Source: CADEDV01 sp964596345 (GTDB lineage: Bacteria > Bacteroidota > Bacteroidia > Chitinophagales > Chitinophagaceae). Taken from it: 64,000 nt of DNA. How positions within the stretch are numbered: the first letter of the stretch is position 1; each line of letters begins with the position of its first letter. Shown one piece after another: positions 1-9,012 of the stretch. Position numbers and translations under genes: made by a program. The notes below the pieces were generated by a model that worked only from the letters and a program-made list of their open reading frames with translations, had not been told where the DNA came from and made no database searches. The stretch lies in the NCBI GenBank assembly GCA_964596345.1, contig CAZQSZ010000002.1, forward strand, positions 372,001 through 436,000. The letters are read 5' to 3'.

Positions 1-726
1 ACCTACCGCATTAAGATCACGGGCAAAAACCGGCTCACCGCTAAACGTGGAGCCGATATAAATATTCCCCAATCTTCTTTTCAGATCCTCCATACCGGAG
101 CACATACATAAAATTGCCATAATCTCTGAAGCCGGTGTTATATTAAAGCCATCTTCCCGGGTAATACCATTAGCCGTGCCGCCTAAGCCGATGACGATAT
201 GACGGAGGGAGCGGTCATTCATATCCATCACCCGTTTCCACACAATAGTTCTCGGGTCAATTTGTAAACTTCTTTTTTTGTTTTGCAGGTTATGATCGAT
301 CAGAGCTGCTAATAAATTATTGGCTTTTTCGATGGCGGCAAAATCACCCGTAAAATGAAGATTGATATCTTCCATGGGTATGATCTGGGAGTATCCGCCG
401 CCGGTAGCCCCTCCTTTCAAACCAAATACAGGGCCGAGTGAAGGTTCCCGCAATACCACCATGGCTTTTTTACCAATTCGATTCAATCCGTCCGTAAGCC
501 CGACAGAGATCGTTGTTTTGCCTTCTCCGGCAGGAGTAGGAGTAATCGCCGTTACCAAAATGAGATGATGTTGTTTGATCTTTTCTTCATCGATCAGTGA
601 TAAAGGTAATTTGGCTTTGTGTTTCCCGTAGTATTCCAGGTCATTGTTATGGATACCGGCCGCAGCGGCAATGTCTTTGATATGGCGGATGGCCGCCGAC
701 AGGGAGATGGCAATATCTGTTAACAT
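1..726 (-). CDS. fhs: Formate--tetrahydrofolate ligase, N-terminal part (cut by window edge)
   Basis: Reading the minus strand from an ATG at 726 gives 242 codons open to the window edge. This is the N-terminal part of formyl-THF synthetase, which makes 10-formyl-THF from formate, ATP and THF in cytoplasmic one-carbon metabolism. The family's P-loop-like stretch TPTPAGEGKTT lies near residue 65, followed by REPSLGPVFGLKGGATGGG and the conserved NDR and GGT segments. Family members are about 550 residues, so roughly 310 C-terminal residues are missing. No upstream partner gene is visible; the next gene on this strand ends at 884 with its own terminator, so fhs is probably transcribed alone. 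Identity is clear from the motifs. Confidence 0.93.
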   Translation of the reverse strand, partial: MLTDIAISLSAAIRHIKDIAAAAGIHNNDLEYYGKHKAKLPLSLIDEEKIKQHHLILVTAITPTPAGEGKTTISVGLTDGLNRIGKKAMVVLREPSLGPVFGLKGGATGGGYSQIIPMEDINLHFTGDFAAIEKANNLLAALIDHNLQNKKRSLQIDPRTIVWKRVMDMNDRSLRHIVIGLGGTANGITREDGFNITPASEIMAILCMCSGMEDLKRRLGNIYIGSTFSGEPVFARDLNAVG

Positions 727-843
727 AGCAAGCGTTAAATGTAGTGCAACTTACCGGTATTGACAGGAGCATGGTATGATGTGTATCAATACCCGGCCTG
801 ATAAAGACAGAATTGTCTTTTGTGGTTCACCCGGTCAGTAAAA

Positions 844-870
844 AAAATCCCTGCAATCAGCAGGGATTTT
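844..870 (-). terminator. Rho-independent terminator after the T9SS gene 884-2329
   Basis: CCCTGC and GCAGGG form a stem around a short AATCA loop, flanked by A and T runs. On the minus strand it is followed by a long T run and lies about 15 nt after the stop at 884. Confidence 0.8.
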
Positions 871-883
871 TACAGGATTGTAC

Positions 884-2329
884 CTACCTGTTAATGATAA
901 TTTTTTCAGTGAGCAATTCCTGTGTTCCGGGTATCCATACTTTGAGGATATAGACACCGGGCTGCATATCTACTATTACCAACTGGCTTTGGTTGTAGCA
1001 GGACCATTTTTTCAGCAACTTGCCACTTATATCAAGCAACTCAATGGTGAATGGGTGACCTGTGTTTTCAAACAGTACATTTACCTGGCCGCTTCCGGAC
1101 GGATTGGGGTATACGGTCATCCCCTTGCTTTGTCCATACCCTTTAACAAACCTTACAGCACTATAACTTATTTTGCCATTGATATCTCTTTGCTGAAGCC
1201 GGTATTCGGTGATAGCCGTAATTATATTATTGTCTGAGAATGTATAACCCAGCATTTCCTGGCTGTTTCCTTCTGCTGCAAGTGTTGGTATAAAGCCAGC
1301 TATTTCCCAATCTCCGCCACTATGTTTTCTTTCAATAAAAAAGTCCATATTATCATTTTCGGTAGCCGTGGTCCATTTCAATTCAACAACCGCTTTGTTC
1401 CTGATGGCGGTAAATGAAGTAAAGTTTACCGGCAACGGAATACAGGTATTATCCAGTCTTGCGTACATTTCATTTGATAATGCCGGGCTTGTAACAATAA
1501 TCCATATCGCCCTGTCGGAATACGGCTTCTGTTCCGCATAAGGCAGATAGCTCATAACGGGAGAACTAAATTTGTAGCCATTGGTATTATCCAGTTGAAT
1601 GGCACTGGCTGTTGCAATAGTAATAGTATCAGTAGCCCTGTTGAAGATGCCATCGCCATTATCAATAAATACTTCATAGTTCACTGTCATCCCGCTTGTA
1701 TTAATAGTAGTGATATCAAACCGGTAGGTCCTTGGAGTCTGGCAGAACAACAGGCCTGTAACTTTTGGATCATTTGCATAGAAATTTAACCCTTGTGAGA
1801 AGCAGTGTATGTTTTGAGCATTTGATGACTGGCTTCCCCAGGCATCAGCAATAAAAGACTGGGGAATGGAACAACTGGCCGGGCTGGCAATCAGCAGGTT
1901 GCTGATAACAAACCGGTCATAACCAGGAACTGAGCCCGGGCTTTTGGTAATGGTAAGGCCGCTGTATTTAAAATTATCAATTCCGGGATCAGGCGTATAA
2001 TTCGTCAGCATATACAATGAACCACCGAAATGATAAAATCCCAATGTGGCTACCGTATTCACGAGGTTTGCAGCTACAGGCGGATTAGTGTAATTGTAGG
2101 ATGGATAAAGGGAGGCGGGCCAGATATGTATATACACATATTTACTGCCGGAATTGGATTCGAGATCAAAATACAGATCTATATTGATCATGCATTTACC
2201 GGTAACGGGATCGGTATAAGTTGAACCATTTAACCTGACCCCGGCTTTGGAAAAAGTACATTGGGCTGATACGGGTTGGATAAAACTTGCCAGTGTCGCA
2301 AGCAGGGAGATGAGTATAATCTTTTTCAT
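884..2329 (-). CDS. Secreted protein with T9SS type A C-terminal sorting domain
   Basis: A 481-residue protein with a Sec signal peptide (MKKIILISLL..., cleavage expected after VSAQ near residue 23). The body shows no recognised enzyme motif and looks beta-rich. The last ~80 residues are a T9SS type A sorting domain: VYPNPSGSG, then LLDISGKLL, then PGVYILKV before a basic end. The family role is known: the domain routes the protein through the outer membrane and is usually removed or anchored. The middle (about residues 300-395, from LPVNFTSFTA through RLQQRDINGK) is the linker type seen ahead of such domains in Chitinophagaceae. Exported cargo is likely; the specific function is unknown. Confidence 0.85.
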   Translation of the reverse strand: MKKIILISLLATLASFIQPVSAQCTFSKAGVRLNGSTYTDPVTGKCMINIDLYFDLESNSGSKYVYIHIWPASLYPSYNYTNPPVAANLVNTVATLGFYHFGGSLYMLTNYTPDPGIDNFKYSGLTITKSPGSVPGYDRFVISNLLIASPASCSIPQSFIADAWGSQSSNAQNIHCFSQGLNFYANDPKVTGLLFCQTPRTYRFDITTINTSGMTVNYEVFIDNGDGIFNRATDTITIATASAIQLDNTNGYKFSSPVMSYLPYAEQKPYSDRAIWIIVTSPALSNEMYARLDNTCIPLPVNFTSFTAIRNKAVVELKWTTATENDNMDFFIERKHSGGDWEIAGFIPTLAAEGNSQEMLGYTFSDNNIITAITEYRLQQRDINGKISYSAVRFVKGYGQSKGMTVYPNPSGSGQVNVLFENTGHPFTIELLDISGKLLKKWSCYNQSQLVIVDMQPGVYILKVWIPGTQELLTEKIIINR

Positions 2330-2686
2330 AACCTAAATTTTTAAAAGTTAAAAATTCAGGATATCGAATTACTTGTACGAAATACGGTCTTGCGAAGGAT
2401 GTGGAATAAGGCAGGATACTACATGTTAAAAGGAATCTTCAGGGGAAAGGAGAAACTGGCTGAAAAAGTAATCCGCGGGAGGGATTTTCAGATTTTTACA
2501 GGTGATTATGGCTGCATGGCCTGTTTGTTTTTATTCGTACCTAATGTACGGTGGTAATTTTTCGGGAGTGATGATTTGGGATTTTACTGCGTATGATTTT
2601 ACTCAGTTATTGCAGAAACGAAGCCAGGGTTTAGCTTACCGGTTTTGATAATGAGTTGTGGGATAAATTAAAAATAGGACAGGGCA
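2330..2686. other. Intergenic gap, 357 bp
   Basis: This lies between the T9SS gene start and the end of the fructosamine-kinase-like gene. It must hold the promoter of the T9SS gene, but I see no convincing TAnnTTTG element, no strong hairpin and no credible small ORF. Confidence 0.4.
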
Positions 2687-3547
2687 TTAATCTAATTCAT
2701 TGAAATACCTCAGGATATCTCTTGCTTTGCTGGTATAAATACCTCCAAACATCACAGCATGCACCAGCAGGGGGTAGGCTTCACTGAGTTTCAGCCGTTG
2801 TTCCCAGCCAGATTCCAGCGGGTACATTTCATGATACGCATCATAGAACTGCCTGTCGAACCCCCCAAATAATTTGGTCATACCCAGATCCATTTCCCGG
2901 TGACCGTAATAAACAGACGGATCAAAGATTACAGGAAGCCCTTTTGCTGATACCGTAAAATTCATGCTCCAGAGGTCGCCGTGCAGCAAGGAAGCATGTT
3001 CAACAGGATATAATTGATCAAGCTGGTTACAAAATGATCCGGCTGCAGCAATATCTTCCTTATTGAAATCACCTTTATTAAGTAATATTTCGACCATGGG
3101 CATGATGCGGCATTCGGTGTAGAACTCATCCCAGGTGTTGTGTTTTTTATTGCACTGCGGGAGGCGCCCAATATAATTATCCGTCTTCCAGCCAAAGAAG
3201 GGTTGTTGCTTTTTGTGTATCATCGCCAGCCCTCTTCCAAACTCTTCCCAAAATCCTTCCTTTGCTGTTCCCTTTTCTATCCATTCCAGCAGCAGGTACT
3301 GCAAACCTCCCGCTTCACCAACCTGTACAACTTCAGGAACAAGAAGCTCTCCTTGTTTTCTTAATTCATCAAGACCTGCCGCTTCCTGCTCAAACATGTT
3401 GGGGTAAAGGGTGGCATCATTTACTTTCAGGAAATACCGGCTGCCGTCTGCCTGCAGGCAATACGCTTTGTTGATATCACCTCCGTGAACCTGTTCATAC
3501 CCGGTAATGGTCAACCCGGTATCTTCAAAAATGGCTTGTAATGACAT
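2687..3547 (-). CDS. Fructosamine kinase family protein
   Basis: A 286-residue cytoplasmic protein of the fructosamine-3-kinase/ketosamine kinase family (aminoglycoside phosphotransferase fold). Visible are the nucleotide-binding N-lobe with a YFLKV lysine strand near residue 40, the catalytic loop HGDLWSMN near residue 190, and the following IFDPSVYYGHREMDLGMTKLFGGF segment, which is diagnostic of the family and carries the metal-binding Asp. Bacterial members phosphorylate ribulosamines and erythrulosamines and are thought to repair glycated proteins. HGDLWSGN is the usual motif; the G to M change here is minor. Single gene, 80 bp from its upstream neighbour. Confidence 0.88.
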   Translation of the reverse strand: MSLQAIFEDTGLTITGYEQVHGGDINKAYCLQADGSRYFLKVNDATLYPNMFEQEAAGLDELRKQGELLVPEVVQVGEAGGLQYLLLEWIEKGTAKEGFWEEFGRGLAMIHKKQQPFFGWKTDNYIGRLPQCNKKHNTWDEFYTECRIMPMVEILLNKGDFNKEDIAAAGSFCNQLDQLYPVEHASLLHGDLWSMNFTVSAKGLPVIFDPSVYYGHREMDLGMTKLFGGFDRQFYDAYHEMYPLESGWEQRLKLSEAYPLLVHAVMFGGIYTSKARDILRYFNELD

Positions 3548-3627
3548 AGTACACTAATTAATAATTAACCAGTGGGCACAACTGTGTTCTTCCCGGCCAT
3601 ATAATCATTCTGTTCTTTCCATTTCAT

Positions 3628-5565
3628 TTACCTGACAACTAACTGAACTGTTTCCATTGGGGTGCTGACCTGGTAAATACCACGGGCAAAATTACTGATA
3701 TCCAGTTGCTGTGTACCGGCAGCAAGTTGTTTTTGTAATACCAGTATACCTGCACTGTTGTAGATCATTACCGGGGCTGCCTGTTGCAATTGTATATTGA
3801 CAGTTCCCTTAGCGGCGGGGTTTGGATACAGCATTATTTGTTTATCAGGAGCCTGGTATTTCACAAGCACAATTTTACTGTATTCACTGAGATGATCAAG
3901 ATCTCTTTGTAAAAGGCGGTAATAGTTATTGCCGGAAACCGGTTTCAGGTGTGTGAAACTGTAATGTAACAGGGAACTGTTGTTTCCTGCAGCAGCCACC
4001 GTTCCAATGGCATCCCAGTCTTTGCCGTTGCTGCTGTGTTCCACTACAAAATCCCTTGTATTTTCTTCCCCCACCGTGTTCCACTCCAGCAGCACTTTGT
4101 TTTTTTCTTTAGTGGCTTTGAAATCCAGGAACCCGACCGGCAAAGGAGACAGTTCACTCCAGTTAATGACTTCAGCTTTTTGTTCAGTTGTGAGGAAACT
4201 GGTAAAATCAACCGGCCAGTTGGTAATACTGGATAAACTCTGCACGGCGAGGTAAGCCTGGTCAGGCCGGTTGTAGTTAGGATCATCAATATCACCGATA
4301 CCTACGAGAAATAAAAGACGTTTTGTTTTCCCGGCAGGGATAGGAACATTTGTCATCGTAAAAGAAGTAACATCGCTTCCGTTGGCATAGGGCATAGCGC
4401 TGGTATAATTATCGAGAGCGGCATCACCATATAAAATACTAACTACGGGATCGCCGGCATTGGCCGCAGCAGAAGCATTATCAGAACTGATCGTGTAACG
4501 AACTCCTGTTACCGATGTATAATGAAATTTTGTGGATGCATCAGAGCCCAGGTTGCCATTGGATTGCAGGTTGAAAGTAGTGGCGCTTGCACCGGTATTG
4601 GTGATGGCAATATGCTGAACAGCCATGCCTAATGTTTTTGAAAAATAATATTGTTTGGTAATCGACAGGGAACTGCCGGTAACACCGGCCAGCATGGCAT
4701 TGTCAAAACCATCCCAGTGAGTGGCCCCATTGCGGGTCAATGTTACTTCTGTCAATGCAGCGCCACCGTTGACCCAATCAACAAAACCCGCAGCTGTGTT
4801 ATACATCGGGTAGCCATACCAGGTATCCCCGGATGCTAAAAGGAAACGGCCATTGGCAAATGCAAAACCATTACTGGCAGGTACAGGGGCCGTACCGGGG
4901 AGAATATAGTATTTCGAATAATTACCACCGCTTATATGAAATAAATAAACCCGCCTGTTGGTATAATCATAGAATCCTATCTCGCTGCCGGGAACAGCAG
5001 TATAGATCATATGCGATGTATTAAAACTGGCCCCGGCCGGCAGGGTGATAGTAATAGTTCCCAACAGGTTTCCGGCTAAACTGTAACGATAGATGACTGT
5101 TGTTCCGTTATAAATAAGCACTTCTGATGTGTTGCTGTTGAATACGGCCGCTTTTTCCGTATCCGGAGTGGCACAGCCTGTGAAATAGCTGACAGCATCG
5201 GGACCGGGATTGCCGGTAACATTCAACGGGTAATAGCCATATTTCCCCGTTGCATCATTTCCTTCTATCCGCTGGTTGGATGGATTATACCAGGTGCCCC
5301 TGTTATCTGCATTATGTGTTGTCTGGCAAACAAATGTTCCTGACGAGGTAAATGTATTCATCGGTGCATTGGCAGAGCCGCCACTTGCTGTATAATATTT
5401 CTGGAATACAGGATGCCATGCAACAGACATCGCTATGCCACCGCCCTGTGTTGCTAATGTAATATCCGCTGCTGCAATTGTGGTTTGTGCTTTAGTTGCA
5501 GGAACCAAAAAAAGCAGGGTGGCTGGTAAAATGAACCATGCAGGGAGGATTGGATTTTTTTTCAT
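3628..5565 (-). CDS. Large secreted protein with T9SS type A sorting domain and a WHP/YYT repeat-like N-terminal domain
   Basis: A 645-residue protein with a signal peptide (cleavage expected after TKAQ, residue ~27). Residues ~45-110 carry an AWHP...KYYT...PMNTF...NRGTWYNP...IEGN pattern that is closely matched in the secreted protein at 23164-23973, so the two share an N-terminal domain. A long beta-rich middle follows, then a linker starting SPLPVGFLDFKA near residue 480 and a type A sorting domain (MLYPNPAAKG ... ARGIYQVST) ending in LVVR. Export to the cell surface by T9SS is inferred from this tail. No catalytic motif was recognised. No terminator is seen in the 80 bp between its stop and the fructosamine-kinase-like gene downstream. 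Confidence 0.83.
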   Translation of the reverse strand: MKKNPILPAWFILPATLLFLVPATKAQTTIAAADITLATQGGGIAMSVAWHPVFQKYYTASGGSANAPMNTFTSSGTFVCQTTHNADNRGTWYNPSNQRIEGNDATGKYGYYPLNVTGNPGPDAVSYFTGCATPDTEKAAVFNSNTSEVLIYNGTTVIYRYSLAGNLLGTITITLPAGASFNTSHMIYTAVPGSEIGFYDYTNRRVYLFHISGGNYSKYYILPGTAPVPASNGFAFANGRFLLASGDTWYGYPMYNTAAGFVDWVNGGAALTEVTLTRNGATHWDGFDNAMLAGVTGSSLSITKQYYFSKTLGMAVQHIAITNTGASATTFNLQSNGNLGSDASTKFHYTSVTGVRYTISSDNASAAANAGDPVVSILYGDAALDNYTSAMPYANGSDVTSFTMTNVPIPAGKTKRLLFLVGIGDIDDPNYNRPDQAYLAVQSLSSITNWPVDFTSFLTTEQKAEVINWSELSPLPVGFLDFKATKEKNKVLLEWNTVGEENTRDFVVEHSSNGKDWDAIGTVAAAGNNSSLLHYSFTHLKPVSGNNYYRLLQRDLDHLSEYSKIVLVKYQAPDKQIMLYPNPAAKGTVNIQLQQAAPVMIYNSAGILVLQKQLAAGTQQLDISNFARGIYQVSTPMETVQLVVR

Positions 5566-5927
5566 AGTCAGGATATTAGGAGGGTGGCCCGGTTTGAATC
5601 ATTTATTCTTTCGAAAACAGGGCGGGTAATTCGGCTTGTTCCGGAAAGTGGGAGGTGATAATGCGGGAAGCTGAAGACGATCGTCTTTGCCGGGTGGTTT
5701 TTTCATAGATAAACTGAGTACGGGTTCGCTATATACTCAACAACAAAATAACTACTATCTGTTCAGAATATGAATAGAGATAAACTCATTAAATTGGTAA
5801 GACAATACTCTTAGGTACGGGATGATCAAACAGCAGGATACTGCTGCTAATTGTATAGCGGGACATACTGCTCCAATAAAAAAGGGCATCAGCTGATGCC
5901 CTTTTAGTCCATTAACGAACAGCGTTC
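5566..5927. other. Intergenic gap, 362 bp
   Basis: Apart from the SWIB-gene terminator at 5878-5905 there is no supportable feature. The stretch should contain the promoter of the T9SS gene ending at 5565, but no consensus element stands out. Confidence 0.4.
5878..5905 (-). terminator. Terminator of the SWIB-domain gene
   Basis: The perfect palindrome GGGCATCAGCTGATGCCC is flanked by A and T runs. It lies about 25 nt after the stop of the minus-strand gene at 5928 and has a T run on the minus strand. Confidence 0.85.
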
Positions 5928-6305
5928 TTATTTCAGATTTTTAGCAAGGTGTTTTGCCATGTCAAACATAGATACCTGTGCTTTACCACCGAAAACAGGT
6001 TTCAGTTTCGCATCAGCATTGATCATGCGTTTGTTGGCTTTATCCTGTAATTTATTGGCTTTGATATACACCCAGATCTTTTTAACCACTTCAGTACGTG
6101 GAATTGCTTTGCTTCCCACAACAGCTGCTAAGGCTTCACTTGGTGTGAGGGCTTTCATGAATGCTGCTGATGGTTTACGGGTTGATTTCTTTTTTGCTGC
6201 TTTTTTAGGAGCTGCTTTCTTAGCCGCTTTCTTTACTGCTTTTTTCGCTGCAGGTTTCTTCGCTGCTTTTTTAGGAGCCGCTTTTTTTGCTTTTTTAGTT
6301 GCCAT
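5928..6305 (-). CDS. SWIB/MDM2-domain protein with lysine-alanine-rich histone-like tail
   Basis: A 125-residue protein. Residues 1-45 are almost only Lys, Ala and Pro in AAKKAAPKK-type repeats, as in histone H1 tails. Residues ~46-125 form a SWIB domain (PSAAFMKALTPSEALAAVVG ... EVVKKIWVYIKANKL ... INADAKLKPVFG). SWIB proteins are common in Chlamydia and Bacteroidota and are associated with DNA or chromatin, although their bacterial role is not well defined. The sequence predicts a nucleoid-associated, DNA-binding protein. It is monocistronic, with its own terminator and a TATATTTG element upstream. The repetitive tail DNA makes indel variation likely. Confidence 0.9.
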   Translation of the reverse strand: MATKKAKKAAPKKAAKKPAAKKAVKKAAKKAAPKKAAKKKSTRKPSAAFMKALTPSEALAAVVGSKAIPRTEVVKKIWVYIKANKLQDKANKRMINADAKLKPVFGGKAQVSMFDMAKHLAKNLK

Positions 6306-6350
6306 GTTGTTTTTGTTTAGAATGTTAATGGGTATTCAAATTAACAGTAT

Positions 6351-6358
6351 CAAATATA
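6351..6358 (-). promoter_or_regulatory. Candidate -7 element (TATATTTG) of the SWIB gene
   Basis: CAAATATA on the plus strand reads TATATTTG on the minus strand and matches the Bacteroidota -7 consensus TAnnTTTG. It is about 45 nt upstream of the ATG at 6305. The -33 box is weak (GTTC region), so this is tentative. Confidence 0.45.
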
Positions 6359-6533
6359 AGTTATTTCCACACTCACGAACACGATACTGATTTTTTTTCC
6401 CACTATCTTTTAATATGGGTATTGATTGTGGAAAATAGGTGTGTATTCATTGGGAAAACCGGTGTGTTTATTGGGTGCACAGGGCGATTTTCCGAAGGGA
6501 AATGGAGTTTTCTCCGAAGGAGAATGGCGTTCG

Positions 6534-6623
6534 TCAGCGGTCTTTCCTTCGGGAAAAGAGGTAAAACAGCAGGGTGATCACCAGTAATCCTGCCGATCCA
6601 TAGACGAGATAACTGTAAGGCAT
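6534..6623 (-). CDS. Possible 29-aa single-span membrane peptide
   Basis: An ATG at 6623 opens a 29-codon frame ending in TGA at 6534. The peptide starts MPYSYLVYGSAG, continues with a hydrophobic span of about 15 residues (LLVITLLFYLF) and ends in the basic tail SRRKDR, a textbook positive-inside single-span arrangement. GGAAAG lies 7-12 nt before the ATG as a possible ribosome site. It is 47 nt downstream of the amidase stop on the same strand, so it could be co-transcribed. No homologue is recognised. It occupies a 365-bp gap (6306-6670) otherwise empty except for the SWIB promoter; a chance ORF remains possible. Confidence 0.4.
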   Translation of the reverse strand: MPYSYLVYGSAGLLVITLLFYLFSRRKDR

Positions 6624-6670
6624 AGCGATTCTTTCCAATGAAAATAGTGCATTCTCCGGGGGAAAACAGG

Positions 6671-7270
6671 CTATAATCCCAGCAATTTCTTTACTTCCGT
6701 CCTGATATACCCATTCTGCAGGAAGTGATAAAGGTTCTTCCCGGGGCAGGTGGTTTGCGTCGAATGATCCCTGTGTGAGGCGAGTGTTTCCAATGGTAAA
6801 TTGTACTTTTTACAGCAATAAGCGATCAGCCGGATCAATGATGCCAGCTGGGCAGGCGGCACTTCCTGTTGTTCCAGGTTGCCAAGACAGGTGATGAGCA
6901 AATGCCCGGTGGGATCATATTCAGTTGCTGTTTCTCCCACGGTAAATACATTTCTACCCTCGTAAATAGTACCATCCGGGGCAATCAGGAAGTGGTAGGG
7001 TATATCAATCCAGTTCCTGTCTTTACCCATACCCCAGGTCTGTATATTCTTTATTTTCCGGGCAGCATCATCTGTAATTTCCAACCTCGTGCCTTCATGA
7101 TGAAGGGTGATCTGTACAGGAACATGGGATTTATAGGGCCTGGGTTCAGCCGCATTCCATCCCGAACGGGGAACAATAACAACTGCTGTTTTTGATGTGC
7201 TGATCTTTTTACCGGGACAGCAACCGGATATGATGAGCAATAAACAAACAACCGGGACTAGTTTTTTCAT
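6671..7270 (-). CDS. N-acetylmuramoyl-L-alanine amidase (Amidase_2/PGRP fold) lipoprotein
   Basis: A 199-residue protein from the ATG at 7270; an upstream in-frame ATG at 7303 would spoil the signal peptide. MKKLVPVVCLLLIISGC is a lipoprotein leader, with the lipidated Cys near residue 17. The zinc amidase fold follows: LHHEGT (first metal His) near residue 57, YHFLI near residue 95, and SHRDH...CPG near residue 170, which supplies the last zinc ligands. It would cleave the amide bond between MurNAc and the stem peptide in the periplasm, in wall recycling or remodelling. The gene is divergent from the VanZ-like gene with a ~75 bp shared promoter region. Confidence 0.88.
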   Translation of the reverse strand: MKKLVPVVCLLLIISGCCPGKKISTSKTAVVIVPRSGWNAAEPRPYKSHVPVQITLHHEGTRLEITDDAARKIKNIQTWGMGKDRNWIDIPYHFLIAPDGTIYEGRNVFTVGETATEYDPTGHLLITCLGNLEQQEVPPAQLASLIRLIAYCCKKYNLPLETLASHRDHSTQTTCPGKNLYHFLQNGYIRTEVKKLLGL

Positions 7271-7344
7271 AAACAAAAGGTAAGATATTTGTGCTGATAC
7301 CAAAACGGGATTTTAGCCGTTTATGCAAAACACAGGATCGTTAT

Positions 7345-7845
7345 ATGAAAAATGCAGCCATCTCACCGTCGAATACGACAGCCCGGTTTTTTGTATGGAT
7401 ATTACTCATTGCCTGTTTACTCGTTTTATCCCGGTATATACTCTTCAAAAAAAGCCCCCGCTATTATAAAAACTATTTTAACAGGGAGTACCGGCAGTAC
7501 AGCGTAAAAGATGGGTGGGCCCGGGCGAACCTGGCGCCGTTCTCTACCATCCGGTTAGTTTCTTCCCACCGGGTATCGGCAGAATATAGTTACAAGAATA
7601 TAGGTGGTAATATTATTGGTTTTGTGCCGCTGGGCATCCTGCTCCCTTTACTGTTCGGCGTATTCAGGAATTTTTTCCTGCTGACAGGGATTGTATTCTT
7701 CACCAGTCTTTCCTTTGAAATACTACAGTTGCTGCTCGGTACAGGAGTGTTTGATGTGGATGACCTGATCCTGAATACGGCAGGTGGTATTGCCGGTTAC
7801 CTGCTTTTTTTAATTGCAGTTTTGCTGGTTCCGCAACGAAAATAA
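7345..7845 (+). CDS. VanZ-like family membrane protein
   Basis: A 166-residue integral membrane protein from the ATG at 7345, preceded by an AGGAT-like site; an in-frame ATG at 7291 would add a polar 18-residue extension and is less likely. It shows an N-terminal span (VWILLIACLLVLSRYILF), the VanZ signature ANLAPFSTIR, NIGGNIIGFVPLGILLPLLF and SFEILQLLLG...FDVDDLILNTAGGIAGY, and four or five spans in total. VanZ family members are linked to glycopeptide resistance or envelope functions, but the biochemical activity is unknown. Its position next to the amidase fits a cell-envelope role. Confidence 0.85.
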   Translation: MKNAAISPSNTTARFFVWILLIACLLVLSRYILFKKSPRYYKNYFNREYRQYSVKDGWARANLAPFSTIRLVSSHRVSAEYSYKNIGGNIIGFVPLGILLPLLFGVFRNFFLLTGIVFFTSLSFEILQLLLGTGVFDVDDLILNTAGGIAGYLLFLIAVLLVPQRK

Positions 7846-7850
7846 TAGTA

Positions 7851-8516
7851 CTATAGGCTTTTCAATACCAGCACGGAAACCAGCACGGGTTCTTCATATT
7901 GGTCCATGGAAATACTATATTCTTCCTGTTCCACACAAAAGGGCAGCAACCTGCCGATAAAAGATTTTGCCATCAGCCGCTGCGGGGTACTCAATAGAAT
8001 GGTAGTTCCGGCCTGTAAAAATTGTATTAACATGTAATGTAACTGGTCAAATGCCGCCGGTTCATAGTTAATATCACTCAGCAACAGCACATCCGGGTGC
8101 TGGCCTTCCGGTAAATGATTCCAGTCCGCCACGCTGCAGTGCATATTTGTGTATCCATTTTCCAGGACCGACTCCTGCATCATTTTCACTGCTTCGGGAA
8201 TATGATCACTGCAAAACACTTCTGAGGCATAAGCAGCAGCCAATAAGGAAGGTAATCCCAGCCCGGCTGCCAGTTCCGTCACTTTTTTATTTTCAATGAT
8301 ACCTGTATGAGCCGATAAAAAATTACAAAGACCAATGGCCGCCGGCCATACCTGCGACCAGTAGGGAAATACAGCCGAAGGATCTGTTTGCTTTCGTTCC
8401 AGGTAATCCTGTTGTACCCGGGCAGGATCCGGAACAACAACAATTATTTGTTTGTCGTCAAAACAAAAGACCCGGGGTGAAGAAATAAACTGCATGTATA
8501 AACGATCAGTATGCAA
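7851..8516 (-). CDS. Class I SAM-dependent methyltransferase (Methyltransf_16 / METTL21-like)
   Basis: A 221-residue cytoplasmic protein. The order of motifs is typical of the Methyltransf_16 group: FPYWSQVWPAAIGLCNFL near residue 60, the SAM-binding motif VTELAAGLGLPSLLAA near residue 88 (acidic Glu, then GxGxP), an acidic CSDH loop, and LLLSDINYEP near residue 145, corresponding to the D[IV]xY motif. Members methylate protein lysines; bacterial substrates are mostly unknown. The start could instead be the ATG at 8495 (MQFISS), which removes seven residues. It is convergent with the VanZ-like gene, 5 bp apart. Confidence 0.82.
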   Translation of the reverse strand: MHTDRLYMQFISSPRVFCFDDKQIIVVVPDPARVQQDYLERKQTDPSAVFPYWSQVWPAAIGLCNFLSAHTGIIENKKVTELAAGLGLPSLLAAAYASEVFCSDHIPEAVKMMQESVLENGYTNMHCSVADWNHLPEGQHPDVLLLSDINYEPAAFDQLHYMLIQFLQAGTTILLSTPQRLMAKSFIGRLLPFCVEQEEYSISMDQYEEPVLVSVLVLKSL

Positions 8517-8584
8517 AGATGCAGCATCCTTCCTTATACCGTCGTGATAATTGACTGGCTTTTGTTACTTTCACGCCAGTAACT

Positions 8585-9010
8585 ATGCAACGGATAAAAC
8601 CTGATGTGGATATTATACTGGATGTGCTGCAGGCAGTATTGCAGGCAAAACCGGGTACCCCGTTCGTGGAGAGTTTATTGTTGCAATACCAGGAAAGGGG
8701 AGGGTTGAGCAAAAAACAATTGCAGGGATTGCACAGCAAAGCATCAAAGATAGCTACGATACCGGCCAGCAAACTGGCTACCCTGGAAGCGATCATTAAA
8801 AAGAAACATACCAAAGAAAAATCGGCCCTGCCGGCCACCGTTCCGTTGTATGAAAAGGATGAAAATACCGGGCAGATGATTGCATCGATCCTGGCGAAAT
8901 ACCCGCAGCACAAACGGGTAGTATTCTTTCAATCGAAATATGACAACAATGAACCGTTATCAGCAGCAGAGAAAACCGAGCTGGCAAAGTTCAGCAAGCT
9001 GTTGAAATAA
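8585..9010 (+). CDS. Conserved hypothetical protein, 141 aa
   Basis: A soluble, basic, alpha-helical protein with no signal peptide, membrane span or recognised domain. The N-terminal ~70 residues are helical and Leu/Gln-rich; after a Lys-rich patch (IIKKKHTKEK) the C-terminal half contains QMIASILAKYPQHKRVVFFQSKY. It could be a nucleic-acid-associated protein, but no motif proves it. It is divergent from the methyltransferase and ends at a shared bidirectional terminator. Confidence 0.65.
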   Translation: MQRIKPDVDIILDVLQAVLQAKPGTPFVESLLLQYQERGGLSKKQLQGLHSKASKIATIPASKLATLEAIIKKKHTKEKSALPATVPLYEKDENTGQMIASILAKYPQHKRVVFFQSKYDNNEPLSAAEKTELAKFSKLLK

Positions 9011-9012
9011 TG

